From UBA11606 sp964513285 (GTDB lineage Bacteria > Actinomycetota > Acidimicrobiia > Acidimicrobiales > Aldehydirespiratoraceae), in contig CAZEML010000066.1 in NCBI GenBank assembly GCA_964513285.1, positions 1 through 18,669 of the forward strand: a stretch of DNA of 18,669 bases. Reading direction: 5' to 3'. Position 1 is the stretch's first letter; the number at the start of each line of letters is the position of its first letter. Below are positions 1-6,090 of this stretch, one piece after another. The notes under the pieces were generated by a model. That model searched no databases. It saw only the letters and a list, made by a program, of their open reading frames with translations, and had not been told where the DNA came from. The translations under genes were made by a program, and so were the position numbers.

Positions 1-276
1 GAACCGGCGCACGCCCCGCTTGTCGCCCCAGGCCTGACGGAACGTCTCGCCGAGCGCAATGCCGACATCCTCGACCGTGTGGTGCGCATCGATCTCCAGG
101 TCGCCCTTGGCGTGGACCTTGAGATCGAACCCGCCGTGACGGCCGAGCTGATCGAGCATGTGACCGAAGAACGGCAGACCCGTCTCGATGTCGGTCGTGC
201 CCGACCCGTCGAGATCGAGCGAGATGTCGATCTCGGTTTCCTTGGTGTTGCGCTGATAGGTGGCGGTGCGGCTCAC
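1..276 (-). CDS. hisB: Imidazoleglycerol-phosphate dehydratase HisB (3' end beyond window)
   Basis: HisB dehydrates imidazole glycerol phosphate to imidazole acetol phosphate in histidine synthesis, in the cytoplasm. The 92 visible residues contain the family signatures PFFGHMLDQLGRHGGFDL and DAHHTVEDVGIALGE, whose histidines and glutamate bind the active-site metal. The whole visible part is the N-terminal half of a protein usually near 195 residues. The GTG start at 276 is chosen because it gives the expected N-terminus (SRTATYQRNTKETEI) and has a GGAGG ribosome-binding site at 284-288, seven bases upstream. The start overlaps the hisC stop as GTGA, so translation is coupled to hisC. It appears to be a monofunctional dehydratase, because no phosphatase domain precedes it. 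The remainder lies left of base 1. Confidence 0.95.
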   Translation of the reverse strand, partial: MSRTATYQRNTKETEIDISLDLDGSGTTDIETGLPFFGHMLDQLGRHGGFDLKVHAKGDLEIDAHHTVEDVGIALGETFRQAWGDKRGVRRF

Positions 277-1343
277 GCGAGAACCTCCGAGATTGCGGCG
301 AGCAGACGGTCGTCTTCGTCGGGTGTGCCGATCGTGATCCGCAGACACCCGTCGAGGCGAGGCCACGACGAACAGTTGCGGACCAGCACCGACCGGTCGA
401 CGAGACCCTGCCACAGGTCCTGACCGGACAGGTGGTGGGCACGGATGAGGACGAAGTTGGCGCCCGACGGCCAGACGTCGAGCGGGAGATCGGAGAGGCC
501 GGCGACGAGGCGGCCTCGCTCCTCGACCAGGCGAGCGACACGGGCGTTCATCGCGTCGAGATGGTCGAGCGCGACCTCCCCGGCGATCTGGGTCATGGCG
601 TCGAGGTGGTACGGCAGCACGACCTTCTCGAGCTCGTCGATGATCCACGACGGTGCCAGCAGGTAGCCGAGGCGCACCGCGGCCATCGCCCACGTCTTGG
701 AGTAGGTGCGGGACACGACGAGCGGCACGTCGTCGCCGAGCATGGTGACGGCGGAGAAGTCCGAGAACTGGCCGTAGGCCTCGTCGACGCACAACAACCC
801 ACCGCTCGTGTCGACCAACTCCAACACGCGACGGATCGACGACTCGGGATCGACGACCCCGGTCGGGTTGTTGGGCGAGCACAGGAACACGACGTCGGGA
901 CGGTGCTCGGTGATCACCTGTTCGACCACGTCGAGGTCGAGGGCGAAGTCCTCACCCCGCTCACCTTCGTGGACCGTCGTGCCGGTGATGCGGCTGAGAT
1001 GGCTGTGGAGGGCGTAGGTGGGTTCGAAGACCGCGGACGACCGGCCAGGGCCGCCGAAGGTGAGCAGCAGCGTCTGCAACACCTCGTTGGACCCGTTGGC
1101 CGCGAAGACCGACTCCGGGCCGAGGCCGTAGTTGGCACCGATGCGGGTTCGGAGCTCGGTCGCCCCTCGTTGCGGGTAGCGATGCCAGTCGATCCCGGCC
1201 ACGCGCTCGGCGACCGCCTCCGCGAACCCGTCCGGCGGCGGCTCGGGGCTCTCGTTGGTGTTGAGACGGACATCGACGTCGATCTGGGGCGAGTGGTAGC
1301 CCGCCATCAGGGCGATCGACTCGCGAGGCGAAGGGCGGCTCAT
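273..1343 (-). CDS. hisC: Histidinol-phosphate aminotransferase HisC
   Basis: This PLP-dependent class I/II aminotransferase converts imidazole acetol phosphate and glutamate to histidinol phosphate. At 356 residues it has normal length. Visible motifs are LNTNESP near residues 27-33, CSPNNPTG at about 155-162, VDEAYGQF at 186-193 with the cofactor-binding Asp187 and Tyr190, and SRTYSKTWAMAAVRLGY at 211-227, where Lys216 should form the Schiff base. Arg335 in LRITIGT should bind the substrate carboxylate or phosphate. The ATG start overlaps the hisD stop (ATGA, 1340-1343), and a GGAG lies about eight bases upstream. Related aminotransferases for other substrates share this fold, but the position between hisD and hisB makes HisC the best reading. 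Confidence 0.95.
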   Translation of the reverse strand: MSRPSPRESIALMAGYHSPQIDVDVRLNTNESPEPPPDGFAEAVAERVAGIDWHRYPQRGATELRTRIGANYGLGPESVFAANGSNEVLQTLLLTFGGPGRSSAVFEPTYALHSHLSRITGTTVHEGERGEDFALDLDVVEQVITEHRPDVVFLCSPNNPTGVVDPESSIRRVLELVDTSGGLLCVDEAYGQFSDFSAVTMLGDDVPLVVSRTYSKTWAMAAVRLGYLLAPSWIIDELEKVVLPYHLDAMTQIAGEVALDHLDAMNARVARLVEERGRLVAGLSDLPLDVWPSGANFVLIRAHHLSGQDLWQGLVDRSVLVRNCSSWPRLDGCLRITIGTPDEDDRLLAAISEVLA

Positions 1344-2629
1344 CGGGCGGCTCCGCGGCGGAGACGAATCGATGCGGCGTGGGCGTCGAGCCCCTCGGCG
1401 CCGGCCAGCACCTCGACCGCGTCGCCGAGTGCCTCCAACCCCGCAGGTTCGACGGTGACGACGTGGAGGTCCTTCATGAAGTCGTGGACCGTCAGCGCGC
1501 TCGCGAAGCGAGCCGTGCCGTTGGTGGGCAGCACGTGGCTGGGGCCGGCGGCATAGTCCCCGAGCGAGGCGGGGGCGTGAGAACCGGCGAACACGGCGCC
1601 GGCGTGCCGCACCATCGCGATCAGCGCTTCGTTGTCGGCGGTCTGGAGCTCGAGATGCTCCGGGGCGATGAAGTTCGAGACCGCCATCGCCTGCTCGGCA
1701 CAGTCGGTCAACACCACGACGCCCGATGAGGCGAGGGTCGACTCGATCTCGGCTCGCCGCGGCGCATCGGCGACGAGACGCTCGATCGCCTCGGTCACCG
1801 CGTCGGCGACATCGGCATCCCAGGTCACGAACCAGGCCAGACCGTCGGGGCCGTGCTCGGCTTGGAGGATCACGTCGACCGCGGCGTAGTCGACGGGGTC
1901 GGTGCCGTCCGCGACGACCACGACCTCCGAGGGCCCGGCGAACGACGACGGCACCCCGACTCGGCCGGCGACCTCCTGTTTGGCCAACGCCACGAAGACG
2001 TTGCCCGGGCCGACGATCACATCGACCGGATCAACGGTTTCGGTGCCGAACGCGACCGCACCGATCGCCTGGGCACCGCCGACACAGACCACCTCGTGCG
2101 CCCCCGCGATCGCGGCCGCCGCCAGCACGACGTCGGGAACCCGGCCGTCGGGACCGGGAGGGACGCACACGACGATCTGCTCGACGCCGGCCACTCGGGC
2201 CGGGACGACAGTCATCAGCACCGTCGACGGGTAGACCGCACGACCGCCGGGCACGTAGCACGCGGCCCGCTCGACGGGCCGGTGCAGTCCTCGGATCGAC
2301 ATGCCGGGCTGTTCGACGACGATGTCGTTGGGCATCTGCGCCGCGTGATACGTGGCGACCCGTTCGGCAGCGAGTTCGAGTGCGGCCCGCACGTCGGGGG
2401 CGATGCGATCGACGGCGGCGCTCAGCTCTGTGGCTGGAACCAACAGGCTCGCCAGCTCGACGCCGTCGAAGCGCTGGGTGAACTCGAGCACTGCGGCGTC
2501 GCCTCGCGCTTCGACCTCGGCGAGGATCTCGCGCACCGCATCGACCGGCCCGCCCGACGGCGGCGCGGGGCGAGGCAGCACCTCGGCGAGGTCACCTTCG
2601 AAACCGCGGAGGTCGATTCGGCGGAGCAC
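1340..2629 (-). CDS. hisD: Histidinol dehydrogenase HisD
   Basis: HisD oxidises L-histidinol to L-histidine in two NAD-dependent steps, the last reactions of the pathway. The 429-residue length is typical. By alignment with the E. coli enzyme from memory, the zinc ligands are Gln256 and His259 (in LQAEHGPDG), Asp358 (SLGDYAAGPSHVLPTNG) and His417 (EGLDAHAASIRLR). The catalytic Glu324-His325 pair lies in NFIAPEHLEL. All are present, so the enzyme should be active. The start is GTG. There is no ribosome-binding site in front of it, but TAGCGT lies exactly six bases upstream, which suggests a leaderless mRNA. It is the first gene of a hisD-hisC-hisB operon and is divergent from the small plus-strand gene at 2689. 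Confidence 0.96.
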   Translation of the reverse strand: MLRRIDLRGFEGDLAEVLPRPAPPSGGPVDAVREILAEVEARGDAAVLEFTQRFDGVELASLLVPATELSAAVDRIAPDVRAALELAAERVATYHAAQMPNDIVVEQPGMSIRGLHRPVERAACYVPGGRAVYPSTVLMTVVPARVAGVEQIVVCVPPGPDGRVPDVVLAAAAIAGAHEVVCVGGAQAIGAVAFGTETVDPVDVIVGPGNVFVALAKQEVAGRVGVPSSFAGPSEVVVVADGTDPVDYAAVDVILQAEHGPDGLAWFVTWDADVADAVTEAIERLVADAPRRAEIESTLASSGVVVLTDCAEQAMAVSNFIAPEHLELQTADNEALIAMVRHAGAVFAGSHAPASLGDYAAGPSHVLPTNGTARFASALTVHDFMKDLHVVTVEPAGLEALGDAVEVLAGAEGLDAHAASIRLRRGAAR

Positions 2630-2641
2630 CCGGTCACGCTA
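2630..2641 (-). promoter_or_regulatory. Predicted leaderless promoter -10 element of hisD
   Basis: On the minus strand TAGCGT (2641-2636) is followed by GACCGG and then the hisD GTG. A TANNNT hexamer ending six bases before the start puts transcription initiation on the start codon itself. No convincing -35 element is seen (CAGGGT at the 17-bp position). The mshD gene has an almost identical arrangement, TAGCCT-GACCGG-GTG. Confidence 0.55.
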
Positions 2642-2676
2642 CCGGTCCCGACATGCGCACCCTGCCGATTTCACGG

Positions 2677-2688
2677 CACACTGCCGCC
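2677..2688 (+). promoter_or_regulatory. Possible leaderless -10 element of small ORF
   Basis: CACACT at 2677-2682 is followed by six bases and the ATG at 2689. It resembles the CATACT element placed the same way before the gene at 5686. The hexamer lacks the TA of a canonical -10, so this is a weak call. It would form a divergent promoter pair with hisD inside 59 bp. Confidence 0.3.
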
Positions 2689-2880
2689 ATGGATTCCGAC
2701 GCCGCCGAACTCTCGTCCATCACGACCGTGGTCAGCGATCTGGCCCAGCGGGTGGCGTCGGTGGCCGAGCGCCGCGGGGTCGATCCCGATGACCCGATCG
2801 TCGCTCGGCTGCACGAGATCGAGCGAAGCCTCGTCACCGCCCAACGACGCTTGCGCGACGTCGCCCGACACCTCGGCTGA
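2689..2880 (+). CDS. Small helical hypothetical protein (63 aa)
   Basis: I do not recognise a family. The predicted product has two amphipathic helices, about residues 5-28 and 36-62, separated by a turn containing VDPDDP. The second helix (ARLHEIERSLVTAQRRLRDVARHL) has heptad-like spacing of hydrophobic residues and many arginines, so a coiled-coil or helical hairpin that dimerises is plausible. There is no signal peptide or membrane segment. The ATG at 2689 is preferred over an in-frame ATG at 2653, because the earlier start would overlap the hisD promoter. The gene is divergent from hisD and converges on the membrane protein gene that ends at 2884, leaving three bases between the stops. 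Coding is supported by codon bias and by the tight packing. Confidence 0.6.
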   Translation: MDSDAAELSSITTVVSDLAQRVASVAERRGVDPDDPIVARLHEIERSLVTAQRRLRDVARHLG

Positions 2881-2883
2881 CGC

Positions 2884-3522
2884 CTACACGGCCACGTCGC
2901 TCGACCGGACGCGAGCCCGCCCCACCAGCGCCGTGGCGACCAGCACGGCCAGCGCACTCCCCCAGCGCCAGGTCTCGGCGAACAGCCACGACCCGAGCGA
3001 CGCCCCGGCGAGCACCACGATCACGATGACGGGGATGATGCCGATGCCCGTGCCGATCAGGAACGGCCGGATCCGCACCGAACTCACGCCGAGCAACCAG
3101 TCGGCCGGCGTCAACTGACCGGTGAAGACCCTGAGCATCGTCACCTCCGCGACGCCACCGCCGGCGAGGCGGTCGTCCCAGCGCCGGATCCGCTCCGGTA
3201 GCCGAGCTTGGGCCCACTCGCGCGCCACCCATCGGGCGAAGGCGAAGGCGAGAAAGCTCGCCCCCATGTTCCCGACCCAGGACAAACCCATCGCGGCGGG
3301 CGCCGGCCAGACCAGCGCCGCCGGCACCATGAACACGACCCCCGGAACGCCGAGGGGCTGCAAGGCCCACATCACCGCGACGAAGACGACCGGACCGACC
3401 CACCCGCGGTCACGGAGGAAGTCCTCGACCGCGTCGGTGTCGCTGAGGTCGTCGCCGAGTCCCGAAGCGACGACGGCGACGCCCAGCGCGACGACCACGG
3501 CGAGCACGACGAAACGCTTCAC
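2884..3522 (-). CDS. TVP38/TMEM64 (DedA superfamily) membrane protein
   Basis: This 212-residue integral membrane protein belongs to the SNARE-associated Golgi/DedA superfamily, most like the TVP38/TMEM64 branch. Members are thought to act as lipid scramblases or proton-coupled transporters, but the substrate here is unknown. Hydrophobic segments lie near residues 4-21, 41-58, 60-97 (probably re-entrant plus membrane), 152-178 and 186-201. The diagnostic core is the stretch from LRVFTGQLTPADWLLG (about 130-145) through RPFLIGTGIGIIPVI (about 152-166), with its conserved Arg, Pro and Gly pattern. The reading frame stays open further upstream, but GTG at 3522 is chosen because it begins the first membrane helix and has GATACT exactly six bases before it. 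The upstream extension would be proline- and cysteine-rich noncoding sequence. It stands alone on its strand. Confidence 0.85.
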   Translation of the reverse strand: MKRFVVLAVVVALGVAVVASGLGDDLSDTDAVEDFLRDRGWVGPVVFVAVMWALQPLGVPGVVFMVPAALVWPAPAAMGLSWVGNMGASFLAFAFARWVAREWAQARLPERIRRWDDRLAGGGVAEVTMLRVFTGQLTPADWLLGVSSVRIRPFLIGTGIGIIPVIVIVVLAGASLGSWLFAETWRWGSALAVLVATALVGRARVRSSDVAV

Positions 3523-3534
3523 GGGCTCAGTATC
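3523..3534 (-). promoter_or_regulatory. Predicted leaderless promoter -10 element of TVP38-type gene
   Basis: GATACT (3534-3529 on minus) is followed by GAGCCC and the GTG start. It matches TATAAT at four of six positions, and the six-base distance predicts transcription starting on the GTG. There is no Shine-Dalgarno sequence and no recognisable -35. Confidence 0.5.
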
Positions 3535-3557
3535 GACGGCCGATCGGTGGTGGGGCG

Positions 3558-3596
3558 AAAAAGGAAGCGGCCACCCCCGGTGACAGGGGTGGCCGC
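3558..3596 (-). terminator. Intrinsic terminator (hairpin plus U-tract)
   Basis: On the minus strand GCGGCCACCCC and GGGGTGGCCGC form an 11-bp perfect stem with an 8-nt loop (3596-3586 with 3577-3567). TTCC and five T residues at 3562-3558 follow. This is the clearest rho-independent terminator in the window. No protein gene on this strand ends just upstream, so it most likely ends the predicted small RNA. It may also protect the promoter of the membrane protein gene downstream. Confidence 0.65.
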
Positions 3597-3660
3597 GGGC
3601 GACATAGGGCGGCGGATCCCTCGTGTCGCCGATAGGGCCGAGCGGCGGGTGCTCAGCCAG
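3558..3660 (-). ncRNA. Predicted structured small RNA with three hairpins
   Basis: No credible protein is encoded here, yet the minus-strand RNA would fold into three consecutive hairpins. Hairpin 1 pairs 3651-3658 with 3636-3643 (8 bp, one G-U, loop ACCCGCC). Hairpin 2 pairs 3624-3630 with 3598-3604, with an inner 4-bp helix (3618-3621 with 3606-3609) and loop AUCCGCCG. Hairpin 3 pairs 3586-3596 with 3567-3577 (11 perfect bp) and is followed by UUCCUUUUU. A TATGGT -10 hexamer at 3672-3667 predicts a first base at 3660, two bases before hairpin 1. The predicted length is about 103 nt. Two loops share CCGCC, which could pair with G-rich ribosome-binding sites, in the manner of the actinobacterial 6C RNA. 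I cannot match it to 6C or any other named family from sequence alone. Confidence 0.5.
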
Positions 3661-3666
3661 ATCGAG

Positions 3667-3714
3667 ACCATAGCAAGGTCGCTCCGGTCGTGGTGACATC
3701 TCGTGGGATTTTTT
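3667..3714 (-). promoter_or_regulatory. Predicted promoter of the small RNA
   Basis: On the minus strand TATGGT (3672-3667) is a TANNNT -10 element six bases before the predicted first RNA base at 3660. A run of six A residues at 3714-3709 sits near -50 to -55, where an UP element would lie. The -35 region (about CACCAC with a 17-bp spacer) is not a consensus match. Confidence 0.4.
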
Positions 3715-3745
3715 GGCCAGCGGACAACAGAACGTGGGCGAATCG

Positions 3746-3791
3746 GGACATTCGGCCCCGATCCGCGCGGAAAGGTGCGGACATTCGGCCC
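3746..3791. repeat. 13-bp direct repeat upstream of mshD
   Basis: GGACATTCGGCCC occurs at 3746-3758 and again at 3779-3791, starts 33 bp apart, close to three helical turns. The bases between the copies are unrelated. It lies between the divergent small RNA and mshD promoters, where a regulator could bind two copies on one face of the DNA. Confidence 0.6.
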
Positions 3792-3841
3792 TGCCGGCGG
3801 TCGAAGGCGGGCGCCAACCCGGGCCGCCGCCGGCTTCTCGA

Positions 3842-3853
3842 TAGCCTGACCGG
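3842..3853 (+). promoter_or_regulatory. Predicted leaderless promoter -10 element of mshD
   Basis: TAGCCT at 3842-3847 is followed by GACCGG and the GTG at 3854. Ten of these 12 bases or more match the hisD element in the same register. The TAG is also an in-frame stop codon, which blocks any upstream extension of mshD and fixes its start. Confidence 0.55.
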
Positions 3854-4558
3854 GTGCACGTCACCCTCGAGGGCCCGAGCCCCGGAACCTTTCGTTGGAC
3901 GCTGATCGTCTCCGAACATCGCCCGACCGGCGACGACTTCGACCTCGGGCGTGCGCTGCAGACCGCACTCGCCGAGATCGACGACGACGGGCGCGTCCAG
4001 CTCTGGATCCGCGAGGTCGACGACCGATCCCATGCCGTGGCGAGCTCGCTCGGCTTCCAGGCGTACCGCGATCTCTGGCAGCTGCGGTGTGAGCTCCCGA
4101 ATCAGGCGAGCGGCCTGACCACCCGGGGCTTCACCCCCGACGATCTCGACGACTTCGTCACCGTCAACAACCGGGCCTTCGATTGGCACCCCGAGCAAGG
4201 CGGCCTGACACGCGAGCAGGTCGAGGCGACGATGACCGAGTCGTGGTTCGACGCCGACGGCTTCCGACTGCTGCACGACGATGACGGCGAGGCGCTGATC
4301 GGATTCTGCTGGACGAAGGTGCATCGCGACGTCGACCCCAACCTCGGCGAGATCTACGTCATCGCGATCGATCCGAGCCGGCACGGCACCGGTCTCGGCA
4401 AGCCGATGACCCTCGCCGGTCTCGAGTGGCTGTCCGAGCAGGGCCTCGACGTGGGGATGCTGTACGTGGAGTCCGACAACCACCCGGCCAACGCCACCTA
4501 CGAGGCGATCGGGTTCAGCCGCCATCACACCGACCGCGCCTACGAGCTCGACCGATGA
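3854..4558 (+). CDS. mshD: Mycothiol synthase MshD, short form
   Basis: MshD acetylates the cysteine amine of Cys-GlcN-Ins with acetyl-CoA, the last step of mycothiol synthesis. The C-terminal GNAT domain (about residues 85-234) carries MshD-type motifs: NNRAFDWHPEQGG (105-117), GFCWTKVH (150-157), GEIYVIAIDP (165-174), the CoA loop GTGLG (178-182), LYVESDN (203-209) and the final YEAIGF. Known MshD proteins have two GNAT domains in about 300-315 residues. This one has 234, and its N-terminal domain begins mid-fold and lacks an RxxGxG-type CoA loop (LIVSEHRPTGDDFDLGRAL). An in-frame TAG at 3842 rules out a longer start. The N-domain is catalytically dispensable in described MshDs, so activity is plausible. 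The stop overlaps the rlmN start (ATGA). Confidence 0.8.
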   Translation: MHVTLEGPSPGTFRWTLIVSEHRPTGDDFDLGRALQTALAEIDDDGRVQLWIREVDDRSHAVASSLGFQAYRDLWQLRCELPNQASGLTTRGFTPDDLDDFVTVNNRAFDWHPEQGGLTREQVEATMTESWFDADGFRLLHDDDGEALIGFCWTKVHRDVDPNLGEIYVIAIDPSRHGTGLGKPMTLAGLEWLSEQGLDVGMLYVESDNHPANATYEAIGFSRHHTDRAYELDR

Positions 4559-5628
4559 CCGGCCTGGAGATCGTCGGGCGTTCTCACCGAGACGCCCCCA
4601 CCCTTCGGTACGACCCGTCTCGCGACGAGCTGGCCGATCTGCTCGACGGTGAGCCCCGCTACCGAGTCGACCAGGTGTGGGACGGCCTCCACGAGCGCGG
4701 CGACGACCTCGAGGACCTCACCAACGTCCCCAAGGCGTTGCGGGCCCGGCTCGCCGAGCAGCTTCCCCTCGGGCTCACCCCCGAACACGAGTCGATCAGC
4801 GACGACGGCGAGACGGTCAAGTGGCTGTGGCGGCTCCACGACGGCCATCACATCGAGACGGTGCTGATGCACTACGACGATCGCACGACCGTCTGTGTCT
4901 CGTCTCAGGCCGGGTGCGCGATGGCCTGCGGCTTCTGTGCGACCGGGCAGTCGGGTTTCGACCGTCACCTGTCGGTCGGCGAGATCGTCGAGCAGATCGT
5001 GCGGGCGCGTCGACAGTCCGCTCCGCGGCGGGTGTCCAACATCGTCTTCATGGGCATGGGCGAGCCCTTTGCGAACTACGACCGCACGTGGGCTGCCGTC
5101 GAGCGGATCAATCGCGACCTCGGGATCGGCGCCCGCCACATCACGATCTCGACCGTCGGCATCATCCCGGGTATCGAGCGGCTCGCCGACGAGGAGCTCC
5201 CGGTCAACCTCGCGGTCTCCCTCCACTCCGCCAACGACGCCGACCGCGACGAGTTGGTGCCGATCAACCGGCGGTACCCGCTCGGCGATCTGGCCGAGGC
5301 GTGCCATCGCTACCTCGACGCCAAGAACCGTCGGCTGTCCTTCGAGTGGGCGCTCATCGACGGCGTGAACGACCGCCCGTCCGACGTCGAGGAACTGGCC
5401 GACTACGCCCGCTCCCTGCGGGCCCACATCAACCTGATTCCCCTCAACCCGACCCCGGGCTATCTGACGAGGGGCACGCCACTCGACCGGGTCTACGCCT
5501 TCCGCGACGCCCTCAACGACCGCGGGGCGAACGCGACCGTGCGCCGGACCCGCGGCACCGAGATCGACGCCGCCTGTGGCCAACTCCGTGCGTCTCGCCA
5601 GCTGGTCGATCCGCCACGACGGCGCTAG
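4555..5628 (+). CDS. rlmN: Dual-specificity 23S rRNA/tRNA (adenine-C2) methyltransferase RlmN
   Basis: RlmN is a radical SAM enzyme that methylates C2 of A2503 in 23S rRNA and of A37 in some tRNAs, affecting decoding accuracy. The protein has 357 residues. The radical SAM cluster is Cys121, Cys125 and Cys128 in GCAMACGFCATG. Cys114 in TVCVSSQAG and Cys341 in EIDAACGQLR correspond in spacing to the two mechanistic cysteines (Cys118 and Cys355) of the E. coli enzyme. Other family motifs are NIVFMGMGEPFANY (162-175), STVGIIPGI (199-207), NLAVSLHSAND (218-228) and NLIPLNPTPG (293-302). Cfr shares the architecture, but the genomic setting and overall sequence fit RlmN. The ATG at 4555 overlaps the mshD stop by four bases, so the two genes are probably co-translated. 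Confidence 0.96.
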   Translation: MTGLEIVGRSHRDAPTLRYDPSRDELADLLDGEPRYRVDQVWDGLHERGDDLEDLTNVPKALRARLAEQLPLGLTPEHESISDDGETVKWLWRLHDGHHIETVLMHYDDRTTVCVSSQAGCAMACGFCATGQSGFDRHLSVGEIVEQIVRARRQSAPRRVSNIVFMGMGEPFANYDRTWAAVERINRDLGIGARHITISTVGIIPGIERLADEELPVNLAVSLHSANDADRDELVPINRRYPLGDLAEACHRYLDAKNRRLSFEWALIDGVNDRPSDVEELADYARSLRAHINLIPLNPTPGYLTRGTPLDRVYAFRDALNDRGANATVRRTRGTEIDAACGQLRASRQLVDPPRRR

Positions 5629-5650
5629 CGAAGCCAACGCCACCCGGTGT

Positions 5651-5685
5651 GTCGCTACCGGGTCCGGACCTTCCATACTGGTTCC
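5651..5685 (+). promoter_or_regulatory. Predicted promoter of the 5686 gene
   Basis: CATACT at 5674-5679 lies six bases before the ATG at 5686, again predicting a leaderless mRNA. GTCGCT at 5651-5656 is 17 bp upstream of it. The candidate purE promoter has the same GTCGCT-N17-CANACT layout. A small hairpin (CCCGGT at 5643-5648 with ACCGGG at 5657-5662) overlaps the -35 region. Confidence 0.45.
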
Positions 5686-6090
5686 ATGTCCGATCAGGTG
5701 TGGATCAACAACCGCCAGCCGCAGACGCTCTACATCGCCCAGGTGATCATGTACATCCGGGGCGTCATGGGCCTGCTCTTCGGCGGGCTGTTCGGTATCG
5801 GGCAGTTCGCCCTGTTCGGCTCGACGTTGATCTTCACGATCTACGTCCTGCTCAACACCATCGGCCTGATCGCCGGCGCCTACGGCATCGCCAACGAGAA
5901 GAAGTGGGGCTACCAGCTCGGTGTGGCCGCCGCCTTCGCCCCGTTCCTGCTCTACCTGCAGGTCCTGGTCGACGACGGGCTGTTCGACGCGATCTTCTGG
6001 CAGCCGATCTCGCTGATCTTCGACATCGCGCTCGTCGCCCTCCTGCTGCACCCGATGAGCGCCAACTACCAGAAGGTCTGGTTCCGGTGA
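5686..6090 (+). CDS. Small four-helix membrane protein, unknown function
   Basis: I do not recognise the family. The 134-residue product has four likely membrane helices, near residues 14-37, 44-68, 76-95 and 102-122. The N-terminus is short and polar (MSDQVWINNRQPQ), and the C-terminus is tyrosine- and lysine-containing (SANYQKVWFR). The loop between helices 2 and 3 contains IANEKKWGYQLG, the likely cytoplasmic loop by the positive-inside rule. There is no signal peptide cleavage site or catalytic motif. The ATG at 5686 is preferred over an earlier in-frame GTG at 5647 because of the CATACT promoter element six bases upstream. Its stop overlaps the menG start (GTGA), so it is transcribed and probably translated together with menG. 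A role near the membrane quinone pool is only a guess from position. Confidence 0.8.
   Translation: MSDQVWINNRQPQTLYIAQVIMYIRGVMGLLFGGLFGIGQFALFGSTLIFTIYVLLNTIGLIAGAYGIANEKKWGYQLGVAAAFAPFLLYLQVLVDDGLFDAIFWQPISLIFDIALVALLLHPMSANYQKVWFR

Noticed and set aside
3558..3660. The small RNA as an SRP RNA, tRNA, or a known riboswitch
   Set aside because: There is no GGAAGGAAGC-type SRP tip, no cloverleaf with TPsiC loop, and no cobalamin, SAM, c-di-GMP or ydaO core that I can recognise on either strand.
3709..3716. T-run on plus strand as a rho-independent terminator
   Set aside because: No GC-rich hairpin precedes it on the plus strand and no plus-strand gene ends there. Its minus-strand A-run fits an upstream promoter element better.
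3523..3864. N-terminal extension of the TVP38-type protein up to base 3864
   Set aside because: The extra residues are rich in Pro, Cys and His, would cover the small RNA and its terminator, and contain a repeated AECP sequence that only reflects the DNA direct repeat. GTG at 3522 has a promoter element and starts the first membrane helix.
3653..4528. A 291-codon minus-strand frame opposite mshD
   Set aside because: It is the complement of a clear GNAT enzyme and runs into the noncoding gap that contains the small RNA promoter; it has no recognisable domain.
4540..6051. A 503-codon minus-strand frame opposite rlmN and the membrane protein gene
   Set aside because: Its product is a low-complexity shadow with no family motifs, while the plus-strand frames contain complete, well-known proteins. 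Similar long antisense frames opposite hisD, purM, purD, purF, purK and purL were rejected for the same reason.
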